Assembly: GCA_903838055.1 (NCBI GenBank)
Contig: CAILWV010000027.1
Location: 1 to 57,487, forward strand
Source of the DNA: an uncultured Bacteroidota bacterium
Lineage (GTDB): Bacteria > Bacteroidota > Bacteroidia > Flavobacteriales > Flavobacteriaceae
Length of the DNA stretch: 57,487 nt
Direction of reading: 5' to 3'
In this document: in pieces, positions 44,907-53,171 of the stretch
Numbering within the stretch: position 1 is the first letter of the stretch
Layout: every line of letters starts with the position of its first letter
The notes under the pieces: generated by a model
What the model was told of the DNA's origin: nothing
The model's input: the letters and a program-made list of their open reading frames with translations, nothing else
Databases searched by the model: none
Program-made: the position numbers and the translations under genes

Positions 44907-45677
44907 ATGTCAAAAAGACCTTTAATATTAGTAACCAATGACGACGGAATTTCGGCTCCAGGAATTAGAGCATTAATTGCTGTAATGCAAGAACTTGGCG
45001 ATGTTGTTGTGGTTGCACCCGATAGTCCGCAAAGCGCTATGGGCCATGCTATAACTATAAACAACACACTTCATTTAAATAAAATTTCTGCCGAAAACGC
45101 TTCTATTACAGAATACAGTTGTTCAGGTACACCTGCCGATTGTGTAAAAATGGCAGTGAATGAAATTTTGAAGCAAAAACCAGATTTATGCGTTTCTGGA
45201 GTAAATCATGGATCTAATTCTTCTATTAATGTTATTTATTCGGGAACAATGAGTGCTGCTGTTGAGGCCGGTATTGAAGGAATTCCTGCAATAGGTTTTT
45301 CATTATTGGATTTTAATTGGAATGCTGATTTCGAATCGGCTAAACCATTTATAAAAAAAATCGCTACTCAAGTTCTCACTAATGGATTGCCAGAAGGAAC
45401 AATTTTAAATGTAAATTTCCCTAAACTTAAAACCCATGAAATCAAGGGAATAAAAATTTGCCGTCAAGCAAAAGCTATATGGGAAGAAAAATTTGACAAA
45501 CGTGTTACTCCTTTTGGAAAAGAATATTATTGGTTAACTGGAGAATTTATAAACCTTGACAAAGGCACTGACACCGATGAATGGGCATTAGCAAACGATT
45601 ATATCTCTATTGTTCCTGTACAATTTGACTTAACGGCACACCATGCGATTCAAACTTTAAACACCTGGGAATTATGA
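44907..45677 (+). CDS. surE: 5'/3'-nucleotidase SurE
   Basis: 256 residues. ILVTNDDGISAPGIRAL (7-23) has the metal-binding Asp pair; APDSPQSAMGHAIT and YSCSGTPADCVKMA, then VSGVNHGSNSSINVIYSGTMSAAVEAG, complete the active site. It removes phosphate from nucleoside monophosphates. A -7 TACTTTTG (44877-44884) is near but its TTG is 24 bases away. Its TGA overlaps the ATG of the next gene (ATGA). Confidence 0.97.
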   Translation: MSKRPLILVTNDDGISAPGIRALIAVMQELGDVVVVAPDSPQSAMGHAITINNTLHLNKISAENASITEYSCSGTPADCVKMAVNEILKQKPDLCVSGVNHGSNSSINVIYSGTMSAAVEAGIEGIPAIGFSLLDFNWNADFESAKPFIKKIATQVLTNGLPEGTILNVNFPKLKTHEIKGIKICRQAKAIWEEKFDKRVTPFGKEYYWLTGEFINLDKGTDTDEWALANDYISIVPVQFDLTAHHAIQTLNTWEL

Positions 45678-45949
45678 AAAAATCGGATTTATTACTAGGT
45701 TTTTTTATGGGAATTATAGCATGTCTAATAGGGACTTTAGTATTTTTACTTATAAAAATGCCCAAATTAGTTTCCGTGGAAGGTTTTTATACCATAAGAG
45801 AACAAGGAATTATGGGCAAACTAATTACTTTAGGTGCTGTAATTAACTTATTATTATTTTTTATTTTACTTAAAAAAAATAAAGATTTAATGGCTCGAGG
45901 GGTTGTTTTAGCAACCATTGTTTTAGCAATTGTCACTCTGTTTATGTAA
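45674..45949 (+). CDS. Small membrane protein of unknown function
   Basis: 91 residues with three hydrophobic segments (about 7-27, 49-65, 73-90). No domain recognised. It overlaps the surE stop by four bases (ATGA) and precedes lpxB by 28 bases, so the three genes are one unit. No function is suggested beyond this position. Confidence 0.8.
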   Translation: MKKSDLLLGFFMGIIACLIGTLVFLLIKMPKLVSVEGFYTIREQGIMGKLITLGAVINLLLFFILLKKNKDLMARGVVLATIVLAIVTLFM

Positions 45950-45977
45950 AACAAGAATTGGTATAAAAAATAAATAA

Positions 45978-47090
45978 ATGAAATATTACATCATAGCCGG
46001 AGAAGCTTCTGGAGATTTACACGGATCTAATTTAATGAAGGCGCTTTACAAAGAAGACCCAGCTGCTGAAATTCGTTTTTGGGGTGGTGACTTGATGCAA
46101 AATGCAGGCGGAACATTAGTAAAACATTATCGCGAACTTGCTTTTATGGGGTTTGCCGAAGTTTTATTAAATATTAAAACTATTTTTAGCAACATAAAAT
46201 TTTGCAAAGCCGATATTGATCAATTCCATCCTGATGTTGTAATTTTTATTGATTATCCTGGATTTAATATGCGAATTGCAAAATGGGCTAAGACCAATGG
46301 ATACAAAACACACTATTATATTTCGCCTCAAATTTGGGCTTGGAAAGAAAACAGAATAAAAGACATTAAAAGAGATTTTGATAAACTATACGTGATTCTT
46401 CCATTTGAAAAGGACTTTTACGAAAACAAACACCACTTTGCAGTTGAATTTGTTGGGCATCCGTTAATTGATGCTATACATAACAGAACATCCACAGATG
46501 CTGCTTCTTTTAGAAAAGAAAACAATCTAGATGAAAAACCAATTATTGCCATTTTACCAGGTAGCAGAAAACAAGAAATTGCTAAAATGCTAACATTAAT
46601 GTTAAGTGTTGTTGATGATTTTCCCGATTATCAATTTGTAATTGCGGGTGCTCCAAGTCAAGAATTTTCGTTTTACGAGACATTTTTGAAAGGGAAAAAC
46701 ATAAAATTTATTTCTAATGAAACTTATAATTTATTAAGCCATTCCCATGCCGCATTGGTTACATCTGGCACTGCAACCCTAGAAACTGCTCTTTTTAAAG
46801 TTCCAGAAGTAGTTTGTTATAAAGGAAGTTGGGCTTCTTATCAAATAGCTAAAAGAATAATTACGCTGAAATACATTTCACTTGTTAACCTTATTATGGA
46901 TGAAGAAGTGGTAACCGAACTAATTCAAGACGATTGCAACCCAACAAAAATCAAGAACGAACTTTCAAAAATATTAGAGTCCAATCATCGTAAGGTATTA
47001 TTAGAAAAATATGATGTATTAGAACAAAAATTAGGTGGAATTGGTGCAAGTGAAAAAACGGCACAATTAATTGTATCCAATATTTTATAA
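45978..47090 (+). CDS. lpxB: Lipid-A-disaccharide synthase
   Basis: 370 residues, normal length. IIAGEASGDLHGSNLM (4-19) is the N-terminal signature; FWGGDLMQNAGG, IDYPGFNMRIAKWAK, YYISPQIWAWKENRIK, PFEKDFYE, EFVGHPLIDAI, AILPGSRKQEI, and the GT-B-type VTSGTATLETALFKVPEVVCY follow. It joins UDP-diacylglucosamine and lipid X to make the lipid A disaccharide. Last gene of the surE unit. Confidence 0.97.
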   Translation: MKYYIIAGEASGDLHGSNLMKALYKEDPAAEIRFWGGDLMQNAGGTLVKHYRELAFMGFAEVLLNIKTIFSNIKFCKADIDQFHPDVVIFIDYPGFNMRIAKWAKTNGYKTHYYISPQIWAWKENRIKDIKRDFDKLYVILPFEKDFYENKHHFAVEFVGHPLIDAIHNRTSTDAASFRKENNLDEKPIIAILPGSRKQEIAKMLTLMLSVVDDFPDYQFVIAGAPSQEFSFYETFLKGKNIKFISNETYNLLSHSHAALVTSGTATLETALFKVPEVVCYKGSWASYQIAKRIITLKYISLVNLIMDEEVVTELIQDDCNPTKIKNELSKILESNHRKVLLEKYDVLEQKLGGIGASEKTAQLIVSNIL

Positions 47091-47108
47091 ACAAATTTTA
47101 TTTCTGAC

Positions 47109-47152
47109 TGTAACCTAAGTTACATAAAACAGTTTCTCTGCGTTTACTTTTG
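47109..47152 (+). promoter_or_regulatory. Crp/Fnr-like palindrome and -7 element upstream of the DUF2892 gene
   Basis: TGTAAC-CTAA-GTTACA (47109-47124) is a perfect six-base inverted repeat with a four-base gap, of the general Crp/Fnr-family spacing. A -7 TACTTTTG lies at 47145-47152, placing the palindrome centre about 35 bases upstream of the -7, where a class-II activator could act. No matching regulator is in the window. Confidence 0.45.
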
Positions 47153-47181
47153 TAGTAGTTATTAATTTAAATTATTCTATT

Positions 47182-47391
47182 ATGAAAAAAAACATGGGTG
47201 GCGTTGATAAATTAATACGCTTAATCGTAGCTGCAATTTTTGTCGCGTTGTATTTCTTTGGATTTGTTTCAGGAACACTAGGAATAGTATTTTTAGTTTT
47301 AGCATCGATTTTCGTGCTTACAAGTAGTATTAGTTCTTGCCCGCTGTACCTTCCTTTTGGGATAAATACGATTCCAAAAGAAAAGAAATAA
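47182..47391 (+). CDS. DUF2892 family membrane protein (YgaP transmembrane type)
   Basis: 69 residues. MKKNMGGVDKLIRLIVAAIFVALYFFGFVSGTLGIVFLVLASIFVLTSSISSCPLYLPFGINT fits the DUF2892 pattern of two membrane helices followed by a CPLY motif with one cysteine. In other bacteria it is fused to rhodanese domains; here it is alone. Redox or sulfur stress links are known for the group; not shown here. Preceded by a palindromic site. Confidence 0.85.
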   Translation: MKKNMGGVDKLIRLIVAAIFVALYFFGFVSGTLGIVFLVLASIFVLTSSISSCPLYLPFGINTIPKEKK

Positions 47392-47432
47392 ATACCTTTT
47401 AAAATTTATTTTTTTTGCGTACTTTTAGTATA

Positions 47433-49466
47433 ATGAGAGTACTTCAATTTCCATTAATTAAAATCACAGGCTGTTTTGTACTTGGGTTATTATTAGCTCA
47501 TTTTACAAAACCGCCTTTTTTCATTTCTTCAATAGCACTAATAATAGGATTTATTTCAGTTTTAATTACTTATAAATTACCTAGAAAAAGTATAATCCCA
47601 AATAATTATTTTGGAATTGCTGCACTATTTACAGCTTTTACTATAGGTATTTTCGCCTTTGCTTCTCATAATCCAACGCGAAACAATCATCATTACATTC
47701 ATTATATTACTTCTCAAAAAAAGATTTGTACTGCAATAATATGTATAAATGAAAAATTGAAAAATTCTATTGCTAACAATCGTTATGTTGCTCAAATAAA
47801 AACACTTAACGGAAAAGAAAGTTACGGAAAAATACTATTAAACATAAAAAAGAACAAAAATATTCCAAACTTTGACATAGGAACTTCTCTCAAAATAATT
47901 GGATTGTTTGACACAAATAAAAGCCTCAAAAATCCGAATCAATTTGACTATTGGAATTATTTAGAAAACCAACAAATTTATGGACAAGTATATGTTCAAT
48001 CTTCAAATATTAAAATAGGAACATTTCAAGATAAAAGTATTGCCTATTATGCAAGCATCTTACGAAACCGAATTATTAAAAATTTAGAAAAAAATCATTT
48101 TCACAAATCGGAACTGAGTGTTGTTGTAGCTTTGATTTTAGGACAGCAACAAGATATTTCACCAGAAATAGTTCGTGATTACCAATATGCAGGTGCGGTT
48201 CATGTATTGTCAGTTTCAGGTTTACATGTCGGGTTTATCTTACTTTTTATAACATTTTTGTTAAAACCATTTCCAAATACTAAAAATGGTACTGTTATTA
48301 AATTAATAATTGTTATCACCTTTTTATGGGCATTCGGAATTTTAGCTGGGTTGGCACCCTCAGTTCTGCGATCCGTAACAATGTTCTCTTTTGTGGCAGT
48401 TGGAATGTATCTAAGAAGAAGTATAAATATCTATAATACTTTAGCAGTTTCCGTTTTGCTTATTTTGCTGTTTCAACCTTCCTTTTTATTTGATGTTGGA
48501 TTCCAATTAAGTTATGTAGCGCTTTATTTTATTGTATGGTTGCAGCCATTATTGGCTTCGGTGTGGAAACCAAAATATAAAATAGTCAACTATTTTTGGG
48601 AGATAATCACCGTTTCGTTTGCTGCACAAATAGGGACATTTCCAATGAGTATTTATTATTTTCATCAATTTCCAGGGCTGTTTTTCGTCACCAATATAGT
48701 GATACTTCCAGGTATGTCATTAATATTAGGACTCGGAGTAATTGTAATGTTTCTTGCTGCTTTTGATTGGGTTTGGTCGCCTTTATTAAAAGTATTAGAA
48801 TGGAGTATTTGGTTGTTGAACAAGATAATTGCTTGGGTAGCTTCGTTTGAAGATTTTATTTTCAAAGATATTTCACTTCACTTTTATACCATGTGGGGAT
48901 TGTATCTAGTAATTTTTAGTTTTATTATTTGGATGAAAAAACCAACTTATTTCAAATTTATTGTTTGCCTATTTACTTTAGTTATTTTACAAATAATAAC
49001 TTTACAAATAAGATATTCTAATCAAAACGTTGAAGAATTGATTGTTTTTAACAAAAAAGGAGGTAGCAGTATTACCGAACGTTATGGAGATAAGGTTATG
49101 GAATATAGTTCGGAAGATATACAAAATAACACTAAAGAAAATTTAGTTCTGAAGTCGTATTTAGTAGCAAATTATTGTATTCTCAAAAAGAGAAAATCGA
49201 TTCCAAATTTACTTTATTTTAAGAATAAAAGAATACTTATTATTGATTCTTTAGGAGTATATTTAGAAAAGGATCGTCCTGATATTTTAATTTTGATTAA
49301 TTCGCCTAAAATTAATTTAGATAGACTTTTTCAATATTGGAAACCGCAAAAGGTTGTAGTTGATGGTTCCAATTATAAATCGTATTGCAAAGTCTGGAAA
49401 GCAACTTGTGCAAAAGAAAAAATCCCTTTTCATGACACTGCAGAAAAGGGATTCTATAAATTATAA
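47433..49466 (+). CDS. comEC: ComEC/Rec2 family competence protein without C-terminal metallo-beta-lactamase domain
   Basis: 677 residues from ATG 47433; an upstream TTG (47415) is less likely. An N-terminal DUF4131 region with membrane helices (about 1-70) and an OB-like part is followed by the Competence domain with VVVALILGQQQDISPEIVRDYQYAGAVHVLSVSGLHVGFIL and LAPSVLRSVTMFSFVAVGMYLRR. After the last helix only about 170 residues remain, with no HxHxDH motif, as is usual for Bacteroidota ComEC. It conducts single-stranded DNA during uptake. A near -7 (TACTTTTA, 47420-47427) sits just before the ATG. Its stop abuts the stop of the convergent gene. Confidence 0.9.
   Translation: MRVLQFPLIKITGCFVLGLLLAHFTKPPFFISSIALIIGFISVLITYKLPRKSIIPNNYFGIAALFTAFTIGIFAFASHNPTRNNHHYIHYITSQKKICTAIICINEKLKNSIANNRYVAQIKTLNGKESYGKILLNIKKNKNIPNFDIGTSLKIIGLFDTNKSLKNPNQFDYWNYLENQQIYGQVYVQSSNIKIGTFQDKSIAYYASILRNRIIKNLEKNHFHKSELSVVVALILGQQQDISPEIVRDYQYAGAVHVLSVSGLHVGFILLFITFLLKPFPNTKNGTVIKLIIVITFLWAFGILAGLAPSVLRSVTMFSFVAVGMYLRRSINIYNTLAVSVLLILLFQPSFLFDVGFQLSYVALYFIVWLQPLLASVWKPKYKIVNYFWEIITVSFAAQIGTFPMSIYYFHQFPGLFFVTNIVILPGMSLILGLGVIVMFLAAFDWVWSPLLKVLEWSIWLLNKIIAWVASFEDFIFKDISLHFYTMWGLYLVIFSFIIWMKKPTYFKFIVCLFTLVILQIITLQIRYSNQNVEELIVFNKKGGSSITERYGDKVMEYSSEDIQNNTKENLVLKSYLVANYCILKKRKSIPNLLYFKNKRILIIDSLGVYLEKDRPDILILINSPKINLDRLFQYWKPQKVVVDGSNYKSYCKVWKATCAKEKIPFHDTAEKGFYKL
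49412..49453 (-). terminator. Terminator of the thioredoxin-like gene, located inside comEC
   Basis: The inverted repeat AATCCCTTTTC (49421-49431) / GAAAAGGGATT (49443-49453) is followed, on the minus strand only, by TTTTTTCTTTT. It therefore suits transcripts coming from 49467-49994. It lies in the last 55 bases of comEC, encoding IPFHDTAEKGF. Confidence 0.65.
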
Positions 49467-49994
49467 TTAAGATTTTTTGGAATTCGCTTTTTTGGAATTT
49501 ACTACTGGAGCAGGTTTAGGATCTGCAACAAAATTCTTTAATATTTCATTTGCACTTTTAATCCAAACAGAAGGACCTCCGGCAAGATAACCTGTACTTC
49601 CTAGTTGTTCTAAATTAATCTTACCATCCTCTTTAACAGTTGGCTTAACAAACCAAACAGTTGGATACCCTTGAACTTTGAACATTTGTTGCAATTGATT
49701 GTTTTGTGCTTTTATTTCATCGGGTTGCGGCGTATTTCTTGGGTAATCCAATTCTACTAATATAGCATGTTCTTTTGCCCAAGGAGTGAACTCGGGAGTT
49801 TTAAAAACCTCATTTTGTAAACGCATACACCAACCACACCAATCGCTTCCTGTAAAGAATAAAAATAATGGCTTTTGTTCTTGTCTTGAAGCTTCGATAG
49901 CTTTATTGATATCTTTGTACCAAGTTTGTTTTTCTTGAGCTTGCGATGTAATTCCCGAAACAACCAGCAATAATGTAATAAGTATCTTTTTCAT
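49467..49994 (-). CDS. Exported thioredoxin-like protein (CGWC)
   Basis: 175 residues. Signal peptide (MKKILITLLLVVSGITSQAQ), then a thioredoxin fold with the active site SDWCGWCMRLQ (about 51-61), cis-Pro in GYPTVWFV, and a Lys/Ser-rich tail (about 155-175). It would act as a periplasmic thiol oxidoreductase. It lies 45 bases downstream of a POT transporter gene and could be cotranscribed. Its stop is directly next to the comEC stop, with no intergenic base. Confidence 0.88.
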   Translation of the reverse strand: MKKILITLLLVVSGITSQAQEKQTWYKDINKAIEASRQEQKPLFLFFTGSDWCGWCMRLQNEVFKTPEFTPWAKEHAILVELDYPRNTPQPDEIKAQNNQLQQMFKVQGYPTVWFVKPTVKEDGKINLEQLGSTGYLAGGPSVWIKSANEILKNFVADPKPAPVVNSKKANSKKS

Positions 49995-50038
49995 ATCGTA
50001 TTTTGGATCTGTATTAATAAAGTGGAAATTTAATAAAA

Positions 50039-51562
50039 TTATTTTACTTCTTGCATTAATTTTTTAATTAATGGTGAAATAATTATTAAAATTACACCTG
50101 CAATTAAGGCATAAAGTCCCAATTGTTTGTAACCATCGGCGTAAGTAATAAGTATTTCCGATTTTGTCGCGCCTTCTTTAGCTTCAGATAGGAAAGCTCC
50201 GATTAATCCAGCAACATATTGACCGTAGGCAGATGCTAAAAACCACATTCCCATCATCATCCCTTGGAGGTTTTTAGTAGAAAGTTTGGTCATAATAGAC
50301 AAACCAATTGGAGACAAACAAAGCTCTCCAAAGGTAATAACCAAAAGCGCCAAAGTAAATACGTTTAAAGAAGTTATACCTGAAAGGGTTGCAAAAAACT
50401 TGATTGCAAAAAGCACATAATAACCTAAACCAAGAAGTAGAAATCCTAATCCAAATTTAATAATTGTATTTGGCTCCATTTTTTTCTTATTTAACCATAT
50501 CCATAATAAACCTATCGGAACAGCAACCAAAAGAATAAAGAAAGCACCACCTGAATTATTTACACCGTTAGGATCTAACTGCATTCCTAAAAGATTTTTA
50601 TCTAAATTTTCAGCGGCAAAAATACTTAATGACCCACCGCTTTGCTCATAAATACCCCAAAAAACAATTGAGAAAAGTATAAAGACTAAAGCTGCCCAAA
50701 GTTTTTTACGTTCAGCTGGAGTAACTTTAGTCATTTCATAGAAAAGATATATAAGCGTTAAAGGACCAATTGTCCACATGAAATAATCGGTGTATTCTGT
50801 TTTAGAGACCATTATTTTAATTAACGGAACTAATAAAATTGTACCTGCATAAACCGAATATTCCAACCATTTAGAGATAGGTTTTGATTTAACTTCTGCC
50901 AAAGGATGCCCTGGTTGTAAGCCAATAGTACCTAAAGATCGTTGTGTAAAAATAAAATTAACTAAACTTACTACCATTACAACCGCTGCCAAACCGAAGG
51001 CAACATTCCAACGTTTGTCTTCTGGAATTAAATTAGTAAACATTTCCCCTTTTCCGATAGCAATACATAAATAACCTCCTAATAAAGCTCCAAGATTTAT
51101 TCCTGCATAGAATAAAGAAAAGCCGGCATCGGTTCTTGAATCACCTTCTTTATATAACTTCCCTACCATTGTGGATATATTTGGTTTAAAGAAACCGGTT
51201 CCAATTATAGTAAATGCAATTCCTAAAAAGAAATAGTTATGCGGATCAGTTGCTAATATTGCACTTCCTACAATCATAAGAAGTCCACCCCAAAAAAGTG
51301 ATTTTCTAAAGCCCAGTATTTTATCTGCAAAAAGTCCGCCGATAAAAGTAAAAGCATAAACGAATGCTTGTGTTGCACCGTATTGTAAATTGGCTTCTGT
51401 TTTATGAAAATTTAATTGAGATATCATAAAGAATACCAACATACCTCTCATTCCATAAAAACAAAAACGCTCCCACATTTCAGAGAAAAAGAGGCTCCAA
51501 ATTTGTTTTGGATATTTTCCTTCAAAATTTTGTATTTGTTCTAAAGTTAACTTTTCAGACAT
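50039..51562 (-). CDS. POT/PTR family proton-dependent oligopeptide transporter (second copy)
   Basis: 507 residues, 12-14 membrane helices. The PTR motif reads EMWERFCFYGMRGML (ExxERFxFY, with Phe and Phe-Tyr variants of YY). GLFADKILGFRKSLFWGGL, FFKPNISTMVGKLY and ELCLSPIGLSIMTKLS match the family. It imports di- or tripeptides with protons. It is about 45 per cent identical by eye to the neighbouring copy. It has its own unit after a terminator (51575-51610). Confidence 0.93.
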   Translation of the reverse strand: MSEKLTLEQIQNFEGKYPKQIWSLFFSEMWERFCFYGMRGMLVFFMISQLNFHKTEANLQYGATQAFVYAFTFIGGLFADKILGFRKSLFWGGLLMIVGSAILATDPHNYFFLGIAFTIIGTGFFKPNISTMVGKLYKEGDSRTDAGFSLFYAGINLGALLGGYLCIAIGKGEMFTNLIPEDKRWNVAFGLAAVVMVVSLVNFIFTQRSLGTIGLQPGHPLAEVKSKPISKWLEYSVYAGTILLVPLIKIMVSKTEYTDYFMWTIGPLTLIYLFYEMTKVTPAERKKLWAALVFILFSIVFWGIYEQSGGSLSIFAAENLDKNLLGMQLDPNGVNNSGGAFFILLVAVPIGLLWIWLNKKKMEPNTIIKFGLGFLLLGLGYYVLFAIKFFATLSGITSLNVFTLALLVITFGELCLSPIGLSIMTKLSTKNLQGMMMGMWFLASAYGQYVAGLIGAFLSEAKEGATKSEILITYADGYKQLGLYALIAGVILIIISPLIKKLMQEVK

Positions 51563-51574
51563 ATTACTTGAATT

Positions 51575-51610
51575 AAAAAAACAAACCTACAAGGGTTTCT
51601 TGTAGGTTTG
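51575..51610 (-). terminator. Terminator between the two POT genes, overlapping a -7-like element
   Basis: Twelve-base arms CAAACCTACAAG (51582-51593) and its complement (51599-51610) around GGTTT. Minus-strand reading ends in TTTTTTTAATT. The downstream arm, read on the minus strand, contains TAGGTTTG, which matches the -7 consensus for the next gene (start 51562). Confidence 0.75.
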
Positions 51611-51641
51611 AAAGATATAAAATATTTTTTATTTTTTACTT

Positions 51642-53141
51642 TTATTGAGCACTTTCAACATGATCATTATGCATTCTTTTTTCAAGCCATGAACTCAATA
51701 CAAATAATATTGCAGCAGCGGATCCTGACATGATGATGAATAATATAAAGAATTCATAAAGGTTTGTTATTTGGAATCCAATAAATGAAGTAGCGCCACC
51801 TGTACCATCTTCTCCACCAGGAATTAATGCACTTAAAGTTCCAGCAAATTTATTAGCAGCAGCATTAGCCAAGAACCAAGTCCCCATCATTAAAGAAGAC
51901 AAACGCAAAGGAGCTAATTTAGAAACCATTGATAAACCAATTGGAGACAAACATAATTCTCCAATAGTGTGAATTACATACAAACCAATTAACCACCACA
52001 TGGATACTTTTTCACCTAAACCTAAACCTTTAACAGCAATTGCAATTACTACATATCCCATTGCAACTAATCCTAATCCGATTGCCATTTTTTTAGGCGA
52101 AGATGGTTCTAATTTTCTTGCATATAAAAATCCCCAAACCATTGTCATAATTGGAGCAATTGAAATAACTGCTAATGGATTTACTGATTGAAAATAAGAA
52201 GCTGGCATTTCCCATCCAAATAATGTTCTCTCGGTTTGTCTATCAGCAAATAATGTTAAAGAAGCACCAGCTTGCTCAAACGCTCCCCAAAAGAAGATAA
52301 CAAAGAAAGCTAGAATAAAAATCACTGTTATTCTTTGTAATTCAATTTTAGACAAACTTTTGTCTGTTAAAATTAATATTGGCATTGCAACCATTGCTCC
52401 ATAAATAAAATAACCAATAATATCGGTATCGCTATTGAACATTTGTTTGAAATTCAACATGAAAAAGATAATTGCAATTGAACCTATAATCATTCCAATA
52501 CTTGTTGCATCTAGCTTTTTTACTGGTAATCCAATATGTTTACCTTCCTCAGAAATAAGATATTTTTTTTGACCAAATATAAAAGCTACTAATCCTAATA
52601 ACATACCTATACAAGCCGCTAAGAATCCCCATTTGAAATCCATTGACCCACAAATAAGAGGTGAAAAGAATGCTCCAAGGTTAATTCCCATATAGAAAAT
52701 AGTGAATGCGCTATCAATTCTTCTATCATTAGCAGGATATAATTGCCCTACCATGGTAGAAATATTTGGTTTAAAGAAACCGTTTCCAATAATAATCGAG
52801 GTTAATCCCATCCACATTAATGAAACACCATCTACACCTGCAGAAGCACTTAAAAACATGAAAAATTGACCTAAAGCCATTAATAATCCTCCAATAATAA
52901 TACTTCTTCTATTTCCTAGAAATTTATCACACAAGTAACCACCTAAAAGTGGCGTAAGATATACTAATCCGGTATAACTTCCATAAATTTGGGATGCGTC
53001 TGCATCTTTCATTAATAAAATTTTAGTCATAAATAGAATGAAGATTGCTCTCATTCCATAATAACTGAATCGTTCCCACATTTCTGTGAAAAATAGGAAG
53101 TAAAGTCCTTTTGGATGTCCGGTTTTTACTGTTTCACTCAT
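51642..53141 (-). CDS. POT/PTR family proton-dependent oligopeptide transporter (first copy)
   Basis: 499 residues. The PTR motif EMWERFSYYGMRAIF is intact (ExxERFxYY). Further: GLVYLTPLLGGYLCDKFLGNRRSI, GNGFFKPNISTMVGQLYPANDRRIDSAF, ELCLSPIGLSMVSKLAP. It imports short peptides with protons. It lies 30 bases downstream of the DPP-IV-type peptidase gene, forming an operon with it, so the uptake of dipeptides released by that enzyme is likely. Confidence 0.94.
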   Translation of the reverse strand: MSETVKTGHPKGLYFLFFTEMWERFSYYGMRAIFILFMTKILLMKDADASQIYGSYTGLVYLTPLLGGYLCDKFLGNRRSIIIGGLLMALGQFFMFLSASAGVDGVSLMWMGLTSIIIGNGFFKPNISTMVGQLYPANDRRIDSAFTIFYMGINLGAFFSPLICGSMDFKWGFLAACIGMLLGLVAFIFGQKKYLISEEGKHIGLPVKKLDATSIGMIIGSIAIIFFMLNFKQMFNSDTDIIGYFIYGAMVAMPILILTDKSLSKIELQRITVIFILAFFVIFFWGAFEQAGASLTLFADRQTERTLFGWEMPASYFQSVNPLAVISIAPIMTMVWGFLYARKLEPSSPKKMAIGLGLVAMGYVVIAIAVKGLGLGEKVSMWWLIGLYVIHTIGELCLSPIGLSMVSKLAPLRLSSLMMGTWFLANAAANKFAGTLSALIPGGEDGTGGATSFIGFQITNLYEFFILFIIMSGSAAAILFVLSSWLEKRMHNDHVESAQ

Positions 53142-53171
53142 TTTTAATTGTTTTAGTTTTTATTTAGTTAG

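Noticed and set aside
48347..48368. TGGCAC-type -24 element of a sigma-54 promoter
   Set aside because: It lies within comEC coding sequence on the plus strand and lacks a TTGC at the right spacing.
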